A stretch of 64,000 nucleotides of DNA from Chitinophagaceae bacterium (GTDB lineage Bacteria; Bacteroidota; Bacteroidia; Chitinophagales; Chitinophagaceae), in contig JADJLJ010000001.1 in assembly GCA_016710165.1 (NCBI GenBank), positions 1,984,001 through 2,048,000 on the forward strand. The letters are read 5' to 3'. Positions 7,812 to 16,074 of the stretch are shown here, one piece after another; position 1 is the first letter of the stretch, and every line of letters begins with the position of its first letter. The position numbers and the translations under genes are program-made. The notes below the pieces were generated by a model. It was not told the origin of the DNA, did not search any database, and saw only the letters and a list, made by a program, of their open reading frames with translations.

Positions 7812-8999
7812 ATGAACGAGAAATTTGTAGCCCGGATATCCGCAGAACTGAAGGAAATAGAAGCCGCCGGCCTTTTAAAGAAAGAACGCATCATCAGCAG
7901 CGAACAGGGTGCCGAGATCATCGTAAGCGGCAAGACCGTACTGAACTTCTGTGCCAATAACTACCTGGGACTTTCCTCCCACCCCAAAGTGATTGCTGCC
8001 GCCAAAAAATACATTGATATACGTGGGTATGGCATGAGCAGTGTCCGTTTCATCTGCGGCACACAGGATATCCATAAGGAACTGGAAAAAAAACTGGCCG
8101 ATTTCCTGGGAACAGAAGATACCATTCTGTACGCTGCTGCCTTTGACGCCAATGGCGGTGTGTTTGAACCGTTGTTTGGAGAGGAAGATGCCATCATCTC
8201 CGACGCACTCAACCATGCATCCATCATTGACGGGGTTCGTTTGTGCAAAGCACAGCGATACCGCTATGAGCATAACAATATGGAAGACCTGGAAGCAAAA
8301 CTTAAAGATGCGGCCCACCTGCGCAGCCGGATCATTGTAACCGACGGAAGCTTCAGTATGGATGGCACCATTGCCCGGCTGGATAAGATATGCGACCTGG
8401 CGGATAAATACGATGCCATCGTAATGATCGATGAATGCCACAGCAGTGGATTCTTGGGCAAGACCGGCCGGGGAACGCATGAATACCATGGCGTAATGGG
8501 ACGGATCGACATCATCACCGGTACATTAGGCAAAGCACTCGGTGGTGCAAGCGGAGGTTTCACCAGCGGACGAAAAGAGATCATTGAAATGCTGCGCCAA
8601 AGAAGCCGTCCTTATTTATTCAGCAATACGCTGGCACCAAGTATCGTGGGCGCATCCATTGCGGTGCTGGATATGCTGAGCGAAACAACCGAATTGCGTG
8701 ACAGGCTGGAACAGAACACCAAATACTTCCGTAATAAAATGACCGAAGCCGGTTTTGATATAAAGCCCGGCGACCATCCCATCGTTCCCATCATGTTATA
8801 CGATGCGGTACTTGCACAAACATTTGCAGCCAAACTATTGGATGAAGGAATCTATGTGATCGGGTTCTTCTTCCCCGTGGTGGCAAAGGGACAGGCAAGG
8901 ATACGGGTGCAGTTAAGTGCAGCGCACAGCCAGCGGCACCTGGATAAAGCGATCGAAGCATTCACTAAGATCGGGAAGGAATTAGGTGTAATTAAATAA
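7812..8999 (+). CDS. kbl: Glycine C-acetyltransferase (2-amino-3-ketobutyrate CoA ligase)
   Basis: A PLP-dependent alpha-oxoamine synthase of 395 residues that cleaves 2-amino-3-oxobutanoate with CoA to glycine and acetyl-CoA in threonine breakdown. Visible landmarks are NNYLGLSSHPKV, the GYGMSSVRFICGT substrate loop, DECHSSGFLGKTGRGT and the PLP-lysine segment TGTLGKALGGASGG (Lys near residue 241). Length and order match Kbl rather than BioF or serine palmitoyltransferase, the related enzymes. No tdh (threonine dehydrogenase) is next to it; instead lutB follows after 6 bp. A -7 box TATTTTTG lies about 25 nt upstream of the ATG. Confidence 0.93.
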   Translation: MNEKFVARISAELKEIEAAGLLKKERIISSEQGAEIIVSGKTVLNFCANNYLGLSSHPKVIAAAKKYIDIRGYGMSSVRFICGTQDIHKELEKKLADFLGTEDTILYAAAFDANGGVFEPLFGEEDAIISDALNHASIIDGVRLCKAQRYRYEHNNMEDLEAKLKDAAHLRSRIIVTDGSFSMDGTIARLDKICDLADKYDAIVMIDECHSSGFLGKTGRGTHEYHGVMGRIDIITGTLGKALGGASGGFTSGRKEIIEMLRQRSRPYLFSNTLAPSIVGASIAVLDMLSETTELRDRLEQNTKYFRNKMTEAGFDIKPGDHPIVPIMLYDAVLAQTFAAKLLDEGIYVIGFFFPVVAKGQARIRVQLSAAHSQRHLDKAIEAFTKIGKELGVIK

Positions 9000-9005
9000 T
9001 CGCAA

Positions 9006-10382
9006 ATGTCAGAACAATCTCAAACCTTCATAGCCAAAAGCACCGTTAAAGCGGCCGACCTGGAGCACCGGCGTAAGATCAATTTCAATATTGGTAAATA
9101 CAATGCGGTGGTACCGAAGGGAAAGGAACAATTTGCCAATGTGCACCTGGCCAGGGAACGGGCCAAGAACCTGAAATGGCGTGCCATTGAAACACTGGAC
9201 CAGCAACTGGAAGAATTTGAACTCAATTTTACCAGGCGGGGCGGCAAAGTGATATGGGCCGAGAACGGTGAGCAGGCCATTGAAGAAATATTGAAGATAT
9301 GCCGGGAGAAGAATTGCAGGTCGCTGGTTAAGAGCAAGAGCATGGTGACCGAAGAGATCCACCTGAACGATGCCCTGGAAAAGAACGGCATTGAAAGCAT
9401 TGAAACCGACCTCGGCGAATATATCCAGCAATTAGACGGAGAACCACCTTACCATATTGTGACCCCGGCCATGCACAAGAGCAAGGAAGATGTGGCCCGG
9501 CTCTTCAATAAAAAATTAGGCACCCCCATTAATTTCACCCCTGAACAACTGACGTTGAAAGCAAGGGAAGTGTTACGGGAGAAATATGTGCAGGCCGAAG
9601 TGGGTGTTACCGGAGCCAACTTTCTCATCAGCGATATCGGCGGTATTGCCGTTACCGAAAATGAAGGCAATGCAAGACTGAGCTGTGCTTTTCCAAAAAC
9701 CCATATAGCCATTGTGGGTATTGAAAAGATGATCCCCTCCATAACGGATCTTGGTTTATTCTGGCCCTTACTCTCCACGTTTGGTACCGGGCAGAAGATC
9801 ACCGTGTATAATACCATCATTACCGGGCCAAGGCAGGAGAATGAAACAGATGGACCGGAAGAAATGTATGTGATACTTTTAGACAACGGCCGCACCAACA
9901 TTCTGCAAAACCCAAAACAACGGGAAAGCCTGTACTGCATACGCTGCGGCGCCTGCCTGAATGCATGTCCCGTTTATAAGAACATAGGCGGCCATGCCTA
10001 TGGCGTTACTTACAGCGGCCCCATCGGCAGCGTGATCACACCGCACCTGCAGGGCATGGATGAATTCAAACATTTAAGTTATGCTTCATCCCTTTGTGGC
10101 AATTGCACGGAGGTTTGTGCCGTAAAGATCAATTTGCATGAACTGCTGCTGGAGAACCGGTACGAATCCGTGGAAGAAGGATTGACCAGCTTCACCGAAA
10201 AGATGGCCTGGAAAGCATGGCGTATTGCCAGCCTGAAAAGAGGCCTGATGAACCTGGGAAGCGGTAGCCTGAAGAACAAAGTGGTGAATGGGATGTTCAA
10301 AGGCTGGAAAGAAAACCGCAGCGACCTGAACTTCAGCCAAAAGACCTTTAACCAGATGTGGAAAGAGCGGTACAAAAAATAA
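9006..10382 (+). CDS. lutB: LutB-type iron-sulfur lactate utilization protein
   Basis: A 458-residue protein with an N-terminal LUD domain and two ferredoxin-like cysteine clusters: CIRCGACLNACP (near residue 312) and CGNCTEVC (near residue 365). Each gives the CxxCxxC pattern with a further Cys needed for a [4Fe-4S] centre. LutB works with LutA and LutC to oxidise L-lactate to pyruvate. Here it lies 6 bp after kbl. A LutC homologue is about 18 kb away at 28539, and no LutA is seen in the window, so the usual lutABC operon is split. A GC-rich palindrome at 10411-10434 follows the gene. Confidence 0.9.
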   Translation: MSEQSQTFIAKSTVKAADLEHRRKINFNIGKYNAVVPKGKEQFANVHLARERAKNLKWRAIETLDQQLEEFELNFTRRGGKVIWAENGEQAIEEILKICREKNCRSLVKSKSMVTEEIHLNDALEKNGIESIETDLGEYIQQLDGEPPYHIVTPAMHKSKEDVARLFNKKLGTPINFTPEQLTLKAREVLREKYVQAEVGVTGANFLISDIGGIAVTENEGNARLSCAFPKTHIAIVGIEKMIPSITDLGLFWPLLSTFGTGQKITVYNTIITGPRQENETDGPEEMYVILLDNGRTNILQNPKQRESLYCIRCGACLNACPVYKNIGGHAYGVTYSGPIGSVITPHLQGMDEFKHLSYASSLCGNCTEVCAVKINLHELLLENRYESVEEGLTSFTEKMAWKAWRIASLKRGLMNLGSGSLKNKVVNGMFKGWKENRSDLNFSQKTFNQMWKERYKK

Positions 10383-10410
10383 AATCTTTCATTTGTGTTT
10401 GGTGAGGATC

Positions 10411-10469
10411 GTGGCCGGTGAGGACACCGGCCACGGAGGACCGCCGTGGTTGGTGTCCTCACCAACCAC
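10411..10469. repeat. Two GC-rich hairpins with compensatory stem differences
   Basis: 10411-10434 has arms GTGGCCGGTG and CACCGGCCAC around AGGA. 10446-10469 has arms GTGGTTGGTG and CACCAACCAC around TCCT. The two CC-to-TT changes in the left arm are matched by GG-to-AA in the right, keeping ten base pairs. The same stem recurs in the array that follows. Confidence 0.8.
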
Positions 10470-10482
10470 TCCCGGTGCTGGT

Positions 10483-11032
10483 CGCCGTGGCTGCTGTTCC
10501 ATCGGTCACTCCTGGTAAATCATGAATTAGCCCACTCTGCCGGAACTTTTTTCTTTTGTGTAAGAATGGTATTGATCTGTTCCCGTATTACCTCGCCAAG
10601 GCTGCAGTATATCTGCTCTTCGCCGTGGCCGGTGTCCTCACCGGCCACTCCTGGTAAATTATGAATTAGCCCACTGTGCCGGAACTTTTTTCTTTTGTGC
10701 AGGAATGGTATTGATCTGTTCCCATATTACCTCGCCAAGGCTGCAGTATATCTGCTCTTCGCCGTGGCCGGTGTCCTCACCGGCCAATCCTGGTAAATCA
10801 TGAATTAGCCCACTGTGCCGGAACTTTTTTCTTTTATGCAGGAATGGTATTGATCTGTTCCCATATTACCTCGCAAAGGCTGCAGTATATCTGCTCTTCG
10901 CCGTGGCCGGTGTCCTCACCGGCCACTCCCGGTAAATCATGAATTAGCCCACTGTGCCGGAACTTTTTTATTTTGTGCAGGAATGGTATTGATCTATTCT
11001 CATATTACATCGCCGAGGCTGCAGTATATCTG
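10483..11032 (+). repeat. Tandem array, four ~139-bp units
   Basis: Units start at 10483 (138 bp), 10621 (139), 10760 (139) and 10899 (about 134, truncated). Units 2 and 3 differ at only four positions by eye; unit 1 is the most divergent, its hairpin being degenerate. Each unit opens with CGCCGTGGCC and contains the 24-nt palindrome (10625-10648, 10764-10787, 10903-10926), then GGTAAAT[CT]ATGAATTAGCC, GGAACTTTTTT, TTGATCTGTTCC and CTGCAGTATATCTG. The last unit runs to within about 22 bp of the next gene's ATG. There are no unique spacers, so it is not CRISPR. ORFs read through it are repeat artefacts. Confidence 0.92.
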
Positions 11033-11054
11033 TCATTTTATTTTTAAAGAATTG

Positions 11055-12308
11055 ATGGAAGTTGATTTTTCAATAACCATCGACCCGGAGGAATTCAGGA
11101 ACTACCAGGGCGTAAAGATCAATTACAGTGATGCGGATATTCATTCCGCCGGGGGCGTGAACGCATTTAATATACAAGGCAACAGTTTATTGTTTGATGA
11201 GATAATCATCCGGCAGGAGGTCATCTGCTTTGAGGTGAATGGCAGCAAAGCCTTTTTCAGAACACATAATTCGGATCTTCCCTTCGATATTTTTGCGGCT
11301 TCCTTTTACCTGCTCACCCGGTATGAAGAATACCTGCCGCATGAAAAAGACATGTACGGAAGGTATGCCCACCAGAATTCACTGGCTTTTAAAGAAGGTT
11401 TCCTGGACATGCCATTGATCAATATCTGGGTGAAGGCGTTTGCAGAAAAACTAAAGGAGAAATTTTCAATATTCAATGCGCAGTTTACGAATTTCCGTTT
11501 TCAACCAACCTATGATATTGACATAGCTTATTCGTACAGGCACAAGGGCCTGCTGAGAAATATCGGTGGTTTCATCAAATCCCCTTCGGCAGAAAGAATA
11601 CGTGTACTGGCCAGATCGGTGCAGGACCCTTTTGATTCCTATGAATGGCTGCACCGGTTACACCAGCGTTATCATTTGCAACCGATTTATTTCTTCCTGG
11701 TTGCAGAAAAGAATGGCCAATACGATAAGAATATCCTCCCGCATAAAGATGCCGTCTGGAAGCTGGTAAAGCAACATGCAAAAAAATATTCCATCGGCCT
11801 GCATCCTTCCTGGCAAAGCGGGGATACTCCTTCCCTCCTAAAAAAAGAAAAGGAACTGCTGGAAGCCATGGCCGATGGCGGTCGGGGCGCTTCCAGCGAC
11901 CTGAACGCCATCAGCAGGTCACGCCAGCATTATATCCGTTTTAACCTCCCGGGGGAGTACCGTAAACTGGTTGAAGCAGGGATCACCGACGATCACTCCA
12001 TGGGCTATGGCAGCATCAACGGGTTCAGGGCCTCCGTTGCATCATCCTTTTACTGGTACGACCTGGAGAAGGAAGAGCAGACTGAATTGAGGGTTCATCC
12101 CTTTTGTTTCATGGATGCCAATGCGTATTACGAACAAAAGCAATCGGTCCGGCAAACGGCTGATGAACTGCTGCACTATTCATCCGTTTGCAAAGAAGTG
12201 AATGGCACCCTTACCAGTATCTGGCATAATAATTTTTTAGGTACCGCAAAGGAGTTTACCGGGTGGAAAGAATTGTATGAAAAATTCATAGCTCTGGCTC
12301 AGCAATGA
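11055..12308 (+). CDS. Polysaccharide deacetylase-like protein
   Basis: A 417-residue protein resembling Bacteroidota polysaccharide-deacetylase family proteins with a conserved N-terminal domain (about residues 1-150, including YLLTRYEEYLPH) and a NodB-like C-terminal half. NodB-type features are the DID acidic motif in PTYDIDIAYSY (near residue 155), SIGLHPSWQS and HYIRFNLPGEYRKLVEAGITDDHSMGY. It has no signal peptide. ATG 11055 (MEVDFSITIDPEEF) is chosen because the extension to 10983 is entirely repeat sequence. The array ends just before the gene, so its promoter must lie in or next to the last unit. Probable role is cell-surface glycan modification; the substrate is unknown. Confidence 0.75.
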   Translation: MEVDFSITIDPEEFRNYQGVKINYSDADIHSAGGVNAFNIQGNSLLFDEIIIRQEVICFEVNGSKAFFRTHNSDLPFDIFAASFYLLTRYEEYLPHEKDMYGRYAHQNSLAFKEGFLDMPLINIWVKAFAEKLKEKFSIFNAQFTNFRFQPTYDIDIAYSYRHKGLLRNIGGFIKSPSAERIRVLARSVQDPFDSYEWLHRLHQRYHLQPIYFFLVAEKNGQYDKNILPHKDAVWKLVKQHAKKYSIGLHPSWQSGDTPSLLKKEKELLEAMADGGRGASSDLNAISRSRQHYIRFNLPGEYRKLVEAGITDDHSMGYGSINGFRASVASSFYWYDLEKEEQTELRVHPFCFMDANAYYEQKQSVRQTADELLHYSSVCKEVNGTLTSIWHNNFLGTAKEFTGWKELYEKFIALAQQ

Positions 12309-13226
12309 TCTTCTCCCGGTTGCGCTTTATGCTGTAATTCACCAGGAACACCCCGATCAGGGTTACAATGGCCCCCACAGGATATTCATGGTTAGCTTCT
12401 CATCCAGCACAATGGCGGCGGTTACCATGGCCACCAGCGGGTTGATATACGCATATAAAGAAGACAATGCAGCGGGCAGTTTTTTCATGGAATAGATGAA
12501 TGCAACAAATGCCAGTAAAGAACCGGCCAGCACCAGGTATGTGATGGCCACCCAGGACCTGGTTGTTATATTTTGCAGGGCAACAGCCGGTTGAAACAGG
12601 TTTGCAACCACAAAAAGTATCGCCGAACTGATAAGCATTTGCCAGCCGGTGGCATAATAGGGATTCATGTTCAGTTTATTCCGTACAATGAAAATGGTAC
12701 CCACACTCCACGACAGCATGGCGATAACAGAAAGCAGCACACCAAATAAAAAACCCTCGGGGTGATGCTGAAATGCACTTTCGTAAAATACAATGCCGAT
12801 GCCGGTTATGCCAAGCAACAACCCGATGAATGTAATGGTATTCAGGTTGCGGTTCCTGAAAAAAAGCATTTCAATGATAACTACACTCAACGGGTACAAG
12901 GCGCCTATTAAAGCGCTTAACCCTGTTGGGATATAATTCAGGCTCCAGGTGCTTAACCCGTTTGCCATCACAAACATCAGTATGGCCATCATCAGCAGCC
13001 AGCCAAACTGCTTACGGGTAGGGAACCCGATCTTTTTATAGAACAGGAAGAACAAAACAAAAAAGCTGCCCCCGAAAAACTGGCGGATGGAAGCCATCTG
13101 AAGGGCCGGCATATCTGTAACAGCAATCTTACTGGCAACCCAGGTGGTGCCCCACACTATGCTGGTAATGCTTAGTGCAAGATATCCCCCGGCCTTCCCT
13201 TTAGGTAAATTTTTGCTGATGTTCAT
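12286..13226 (-). CDS. EamA/DMT-superfamily transporter, frame broken near the C terminus
   Basis: A drug/metabolite-transporter-family protein with ten predicted membrane helices in two EamA repeats; SIVWGTTWVASKIAV in helix 1 and MASIRQFFGGSFFVLFF are typical. The uninterrupted frame stops at 12363 after TMNILWGPL (287 residues). Adding one C to the five-C run at 12372-12376 on the plus strand gives TMNILWGAIVTLIGVFLVNY and a basic tail KRNREKII, the expected last helix, with a stop at 12286. The restored protein is 313 residues and overlaps the convergent deacetylase gene by 23 bp. Substrate is unknown. Confidence 0.85.
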
Positions 13227-13239
13227 TTACTTGCGGTAC

Positions 13240-14775
13240 TTAATGTTTAAAATGACGGAGCCCTGTTATCACCATGGCCAGCCCATTGGCTTTGCAGTAA
13301 TCAATTGAATCTTTATCACGGATGGATCCCCCGGGCTGAATAAAAGCACCGATGCCTGCTGCATGTGCGATCTTCACACAATCATCAAAAGGGAAAAAGG
13401 CATCGCTTGCCAATACGGCGCCGTTCAGGTCAAAACTGAACTGCTTTGCTTTTTCCATCGACTGCCGCAATGAATCGATCCGGGATGTCTGACCACAACC
13501 CTTACCGATCAGCTGTTTGTTTTTCACCAGCGCAATGGCATTGCTCTTTAAATGCTTGCAGACAATATTGGAAAATACCAGGTCCTCTTTTTCTTTTGCA
13601 GATGTTTCTCTTCCTCCCGCTTCTTTCCATTCGGTATAATTGCCCAGGTCCGTTCCCTGTACCAATACCCCGTTTAAAACAGACCTGTACTGATCCGCAT
13701 TTGCAGAATGTTTTTTCTGCTGCAGTAATATCCTGTTCTTTTTTGACCGGAGGATCTTCAATGCCTCTTCATCATAAGCCGGGGCGATCAGTACTTCAAA
13801 AAATATTTCATTGATGGCATCGGCGGTTGCTTTATCAACAGCCGCATTACAAACCAGCACACCGCCAAAGGCGCTTTCCGGGTCTCCGGCCAGGGCGGCA
13901 TCCCAGGCTTCTTTTACCGTTTTCCTTGCTGCAATGCCACACACATTGGTATGCTTGATGATGGCAAAAACGGTTTCCTTAAATTCTGCAATGATCTGCA
14001 CCGCAGCATCCACATCCACTAAATTATTATACGAAAGCTCCTTGCCATTCAGCTGGTTGAACAATTCATCGAGGTTGCCATAGAAAACACCCTGCTGGTG
14101 TGGGTTTTCGCCATAGCGCAGGATCGTCTTCTGCTTATTAAAGGGATCGATGAACCCGGTGCTGTTAAAATAATTGGAGATGGCAATATCATAGCCGGTA
14201 CAAACATCGAATGCTTTAATGGCAAACATGCGGCGCTGCGCAAGCGTTGTTTCCCCGTTTTGGGTATTCAATATTTCTTCCAGCAGCGCATAATCCTTTT
14301 TTGCTGCAACCACTGTAACAGCAGCATGGTTCTTTGCTGCAGCCCGTATCATGGATGGGCCGCCGATATCGATCTTCTCAATGATGAGTTTTTCGGCCTC
14401 CTCCTGACCTCCTCCAAAAGAGGAGGAAGAAACCTGCGCTACTGTTTCTTCAAACGGGTAGAGATCAACGATCACCAGGTCGATCTCCGGAATTTTGTAT
14501 TGTTCCATCTCAGCCACATGCTGCGCATCATCCCGTTTACCCAATATTCCCCCAAAAACAGAAGGATGCAATGTTTTAACACGGCCCCCTAAAATAGACG
14601 GGTAGGTTGTTAATGATTCAACCGGCACACAGGGCACCTGGAGATCTTCAATGAATTTTTGTGTTCCGCCGGTGGAATAAATGGTTACCCCCAACCGGTT
14701 CAGCTGCTGTACAATATTCTCCAGTCCATCTTTATAAAAAACGGAAATAAGCGCCGACTGAATTTTCTTCTGCAT
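13240..14775 (-). CDS. purH: Bifunctional AICAR transformylase / IMP cyclohydrolase
   Basis: Catalyses the last two steps of IMP synthesis. The 511-residue protein begins with the cyclohydrolase domain (ALISVFYKDGLENIV, YSTGGTQKFI, GGRVKTLHPSVFGGIL, EKIDIGGPSMIRAAAKNH) and continues with the transformylase domain (LRYGENPHQQGVFYG, IKHTNVCG, ESAFGGVLVCN, FIQPGGSIRDKDSID). A segment near residues 118-130 (VSSSSFGGGQEEA) has no counterpart in E. coli PurH; it is encoded by a palindrome at 14408-14426 and looks like an in-frame repeat insertion just before EKIDIGGP. The gene is otherwise intact. Confidence 0.97.
   Translation of the reverse strand: MQKKIQSALISVFYKDGLENIVQQLNRLGVTIYSTGGTQKFIEDLQVPCVPVESLTTYPSILGGRVKTLHPSVFGGILGKRDDAQHVAEMEQYKIPEIDLVIVDLYPFEETVAQVSSSSFGGGQEEAEKLIIEKIDIGGPSMIRAAAKNHAAVTVVAAKKDYALLEEILNTQNGETTLAQRRMFAIKAFDVCTGYDIAISNYFNSTGFIDPFNKQKTILRYGENPHQQGVFYGNLDELFNQLNGKELSYNNLVDVDAAVQIIAEFKETVFAIIKHTNVCGIAARKTVKEAWDAALAGDPESAFGGVLVCNAAVDKATADAINEIFFEVLIAPAYDEEALKILRSKKNRILLQQKKHSANADQYRSVLNGVLVQGTDLGNYTEWKEAGGRETSAKEKEDLVFSNIVCKHLKSNAIALVKNKQLIGKGCGQTSRIDSLRQSMEKAKQFSFDLNGAVLASDAFFPFDDCVKIAHAAGIGAFIQPGGSIRDKDSIDYCKANGLAMVITGLRHFKH
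14400..14432 (-). repeat. Palindromic repeat inserted in frame in purH
   Basis: Arms CCTCCTC (14408-14414) and GAGGAGG (14420-14426) surround CAAAA; a GAC-CTCCTC-type tail lies beside it. On the coding strand it reads SSSSFGGGQEE. The arrangement (pyrimidine-rich arm, TTTT/TTT loop, purine arm, AGGAGG tail) parallels the element in alaS at 35020-35053. Confidence 0.65.
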
Positions 14776-15075
14776 GTGTGGTGATTGAAGTGAATTGCCC
14801 CGAAAATCTGGGCCTGTAAATCAATTTCAGCGGCAAATTTATGGTATTTTGATCTCCCGGGGGGGTCATTGTTGAGGCCGGTAGTGTATCAGTTTGAAAA
14901 AATAAATGTCAGCCTGAGCCTGTCGAAGGCGGTTTATCAGTACGATCAGCTTCGACATCCCGATAGCTATCGGGACAGCCTGACAGGATTTGTGGTTTAA
15001 AATTTTCAAACTGATACACTACCTGCGGCCTGAACCCTGTCGGCAGAAAAAGATCCTGTTGATCATAAACAGGAA
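14776..15075. other. Intergenic region largely occupied by a MITE-like element
   Basis: This is the 300-bp gap between purH and the OmpA-like gene, both on the minus strand. 14880-15023 is the inverted-repeat element described separately, and 15047-15075 belongs to the OmpA-gene terminator. The remaining ~100 bp upstream of purH contains a run of G/C (CCCGGGGGGG near 14868) and no ORF. Confidence 0.6.
14880..15023. mobile_element. MITE-like 144-bp element with 21-bp perfect terminal inverted repeats
   Basis: 14880-14900 and 15003-15023 are exact reverse complements (left end begins GGTAGTGTATCAG). Inside, a second imperfect inverted repeat (GTCAGCCTGAGCCTGTCGAAG near 14909, and CTTCGACA ... 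CAGCCTGAC ending near 14983) surrounds the perfect 16-bp palindrome CCCGATAGCTATCGGG. The CTGAGCCTGTCGAAGG core is related to the AGCGGAGTCGAAGGG units found in alaS. No ORF and no clear target-site duplication are seen, so mobility is inferred from structure alone. Confidence 0.6.
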
Positions 15076-15077
15076 TC
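15047..15077 (-). terminator. Probable intrinsic terminator of the OmpA-like gene
   Basis: On the minus strand, arms GATTCCTGTT and AACAGGATC pair with one bulged T around a 7-nt loop, followed by TTTTT (15051-15047). It begins at the stop codon of the gene. Confidence 0.55.
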
Positions 15078-15984
15078 AATGCGTGGAGAAAGAAATCTGG
15101 GCCCTTGAATTACGCAGTATTTCCTGTGGATTATTCCCGGCATTCAACGGTCTTGTATTACCCAGTCCTTTAACAAAGTCGATCCGTGACAGATCAACAT
15201 GGCGGGACAAAAGGTAGTTCTTAACGATCAGGGCCCTTTCTGTTGACAGGCGTTCGCAGACCTGGCTGATGCCTTCGGTTTTGTATGCATGCCCTTCAAT
15301 GGAAATGGTCAGAGAGGGATCTCCGCTTAAAATATTTATAACACTATCCAATACCTTATAGCTTGTTGTAAAAAGGTTCGACTGCAGTGGTTCAAACGGT
15401 ACAACCACAAAACCCCTGTTGGGACAACCGTCTTTATCTATGTAGCCAAACTCATCCGGGCATTTATCGTTGGTATCAGCAATCCCATCTCCATCCCGGT
15501 CGGCGATGATGATCTTTTCAGGCAGTGCAGGATAATTGAGTGTGATCTCGGCCCGGCAGTTTATCTTAAAACCATCCTTGTCGGTACCCTGGTATAAGGA
15601 TTTTGTTTTACCATGGCCTGTTACAGAAATGATCTTGGTATTGTCCACCCCCCTTCCCAGTATATATGTTTGAATGAATAATGCCCGGTTAAGGGAGAGA
15701 TAATAGCAGATGGTATCGCTGCCTTCATCTTTATACGCATAGCCGTCGATGGAAATGGTAACTTCCTTGTTCTTTTTCAGGATGGCAATAACGCTGTCCA
15801 GCACATCAAACGTAAACGTATGATAGAGGGCCGATTGCTTATAGTCGAACCGTATCAATACCGTATCCCTGGTCTTACCGGGAATGGAATGGCCTGCCTT
15901 TACACCCTTAACAACAGTACCGGCTAAAAATGAGGAACAGCACGCAAACAACAACAAGATCACCAGCAGCCGGGTAGCATTCAT
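15076..15984 (-). CDS. OmpA-like protein with two OmpA domains flanking a calcium-type repeat
   Basis: A 302-residue exported protein. A hydrophobic signal (residues 1-20, LLLFACC) could be a lipoprotein signal but the lipobox is weak. Two OmpA-like peptidoglycan-binding modules are visible: about residues 45-150 (FDVLDSVIAILKKNKEVTISIDGYA ... LSLNRALFIQTYILGRGVDNTKI) and about 190-300 (YKVLDSVINILSGDPSLTISIEGHA ... LSTERALIVKNYLLSRHVDLSRI). Between them is one thrombospondin-3-like Asp-rich repeat, DRDGDGIADTNDKCPDEFG. The two modules are clearly similar to each other. No beta-barrel is present, so the protein would tether to peptidoglycan without being a porin. Confidence 0.82.
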   Translation of the reverse strand: MNATRLLVILLLFACCSSFLAGTVVKGVKAGHSIPGKTRDTVLIRFDYKQSALYHTFTFDVLDSVIAILKKNKEVTISIDGYAYKDEGSDTICYYLSLNRALFIQTYILGRGVDNTKIISVTGHGKTKSLYQGTDKDGFKINCRAEITLNYPALPEKIIIADRDGDGIADTNDKCPDEFGYIDKDGCPNRGFVVVPFEPLQSNLFTTSYKVLDSVINILSGDPSLTISIEGHAYKTEGISQVCERLSTERALIVKNYLLSRHVDLSRIDFVKGLGNTRPLNAGNNPQEILRNSRAQISFSTH

Positions 15985-16074
15985 TCTTAAAAATTTAATG
16001 ACAGTGCAAATTTAGCTGCTCCCTGCCAAACGAAAAGTAATTTGGTCAAATTAACAGGAAATTAAAGATGCAAC

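Noticed and set aside
10483..11032. CRISPR array
   Set aside because: Units are ~139 bp with no unique spacers, and no cas genes are seen
10446..11054. ORFs across the tandem array, including an N-terminal extension of the deacetylase-like gene from 10983
   Set aside because: They consist of repeat sequence, differ by frame between copies, and add residues (MVLIYSHITSPRLQYICHF) with no homology; the gene starts at ATG 11055
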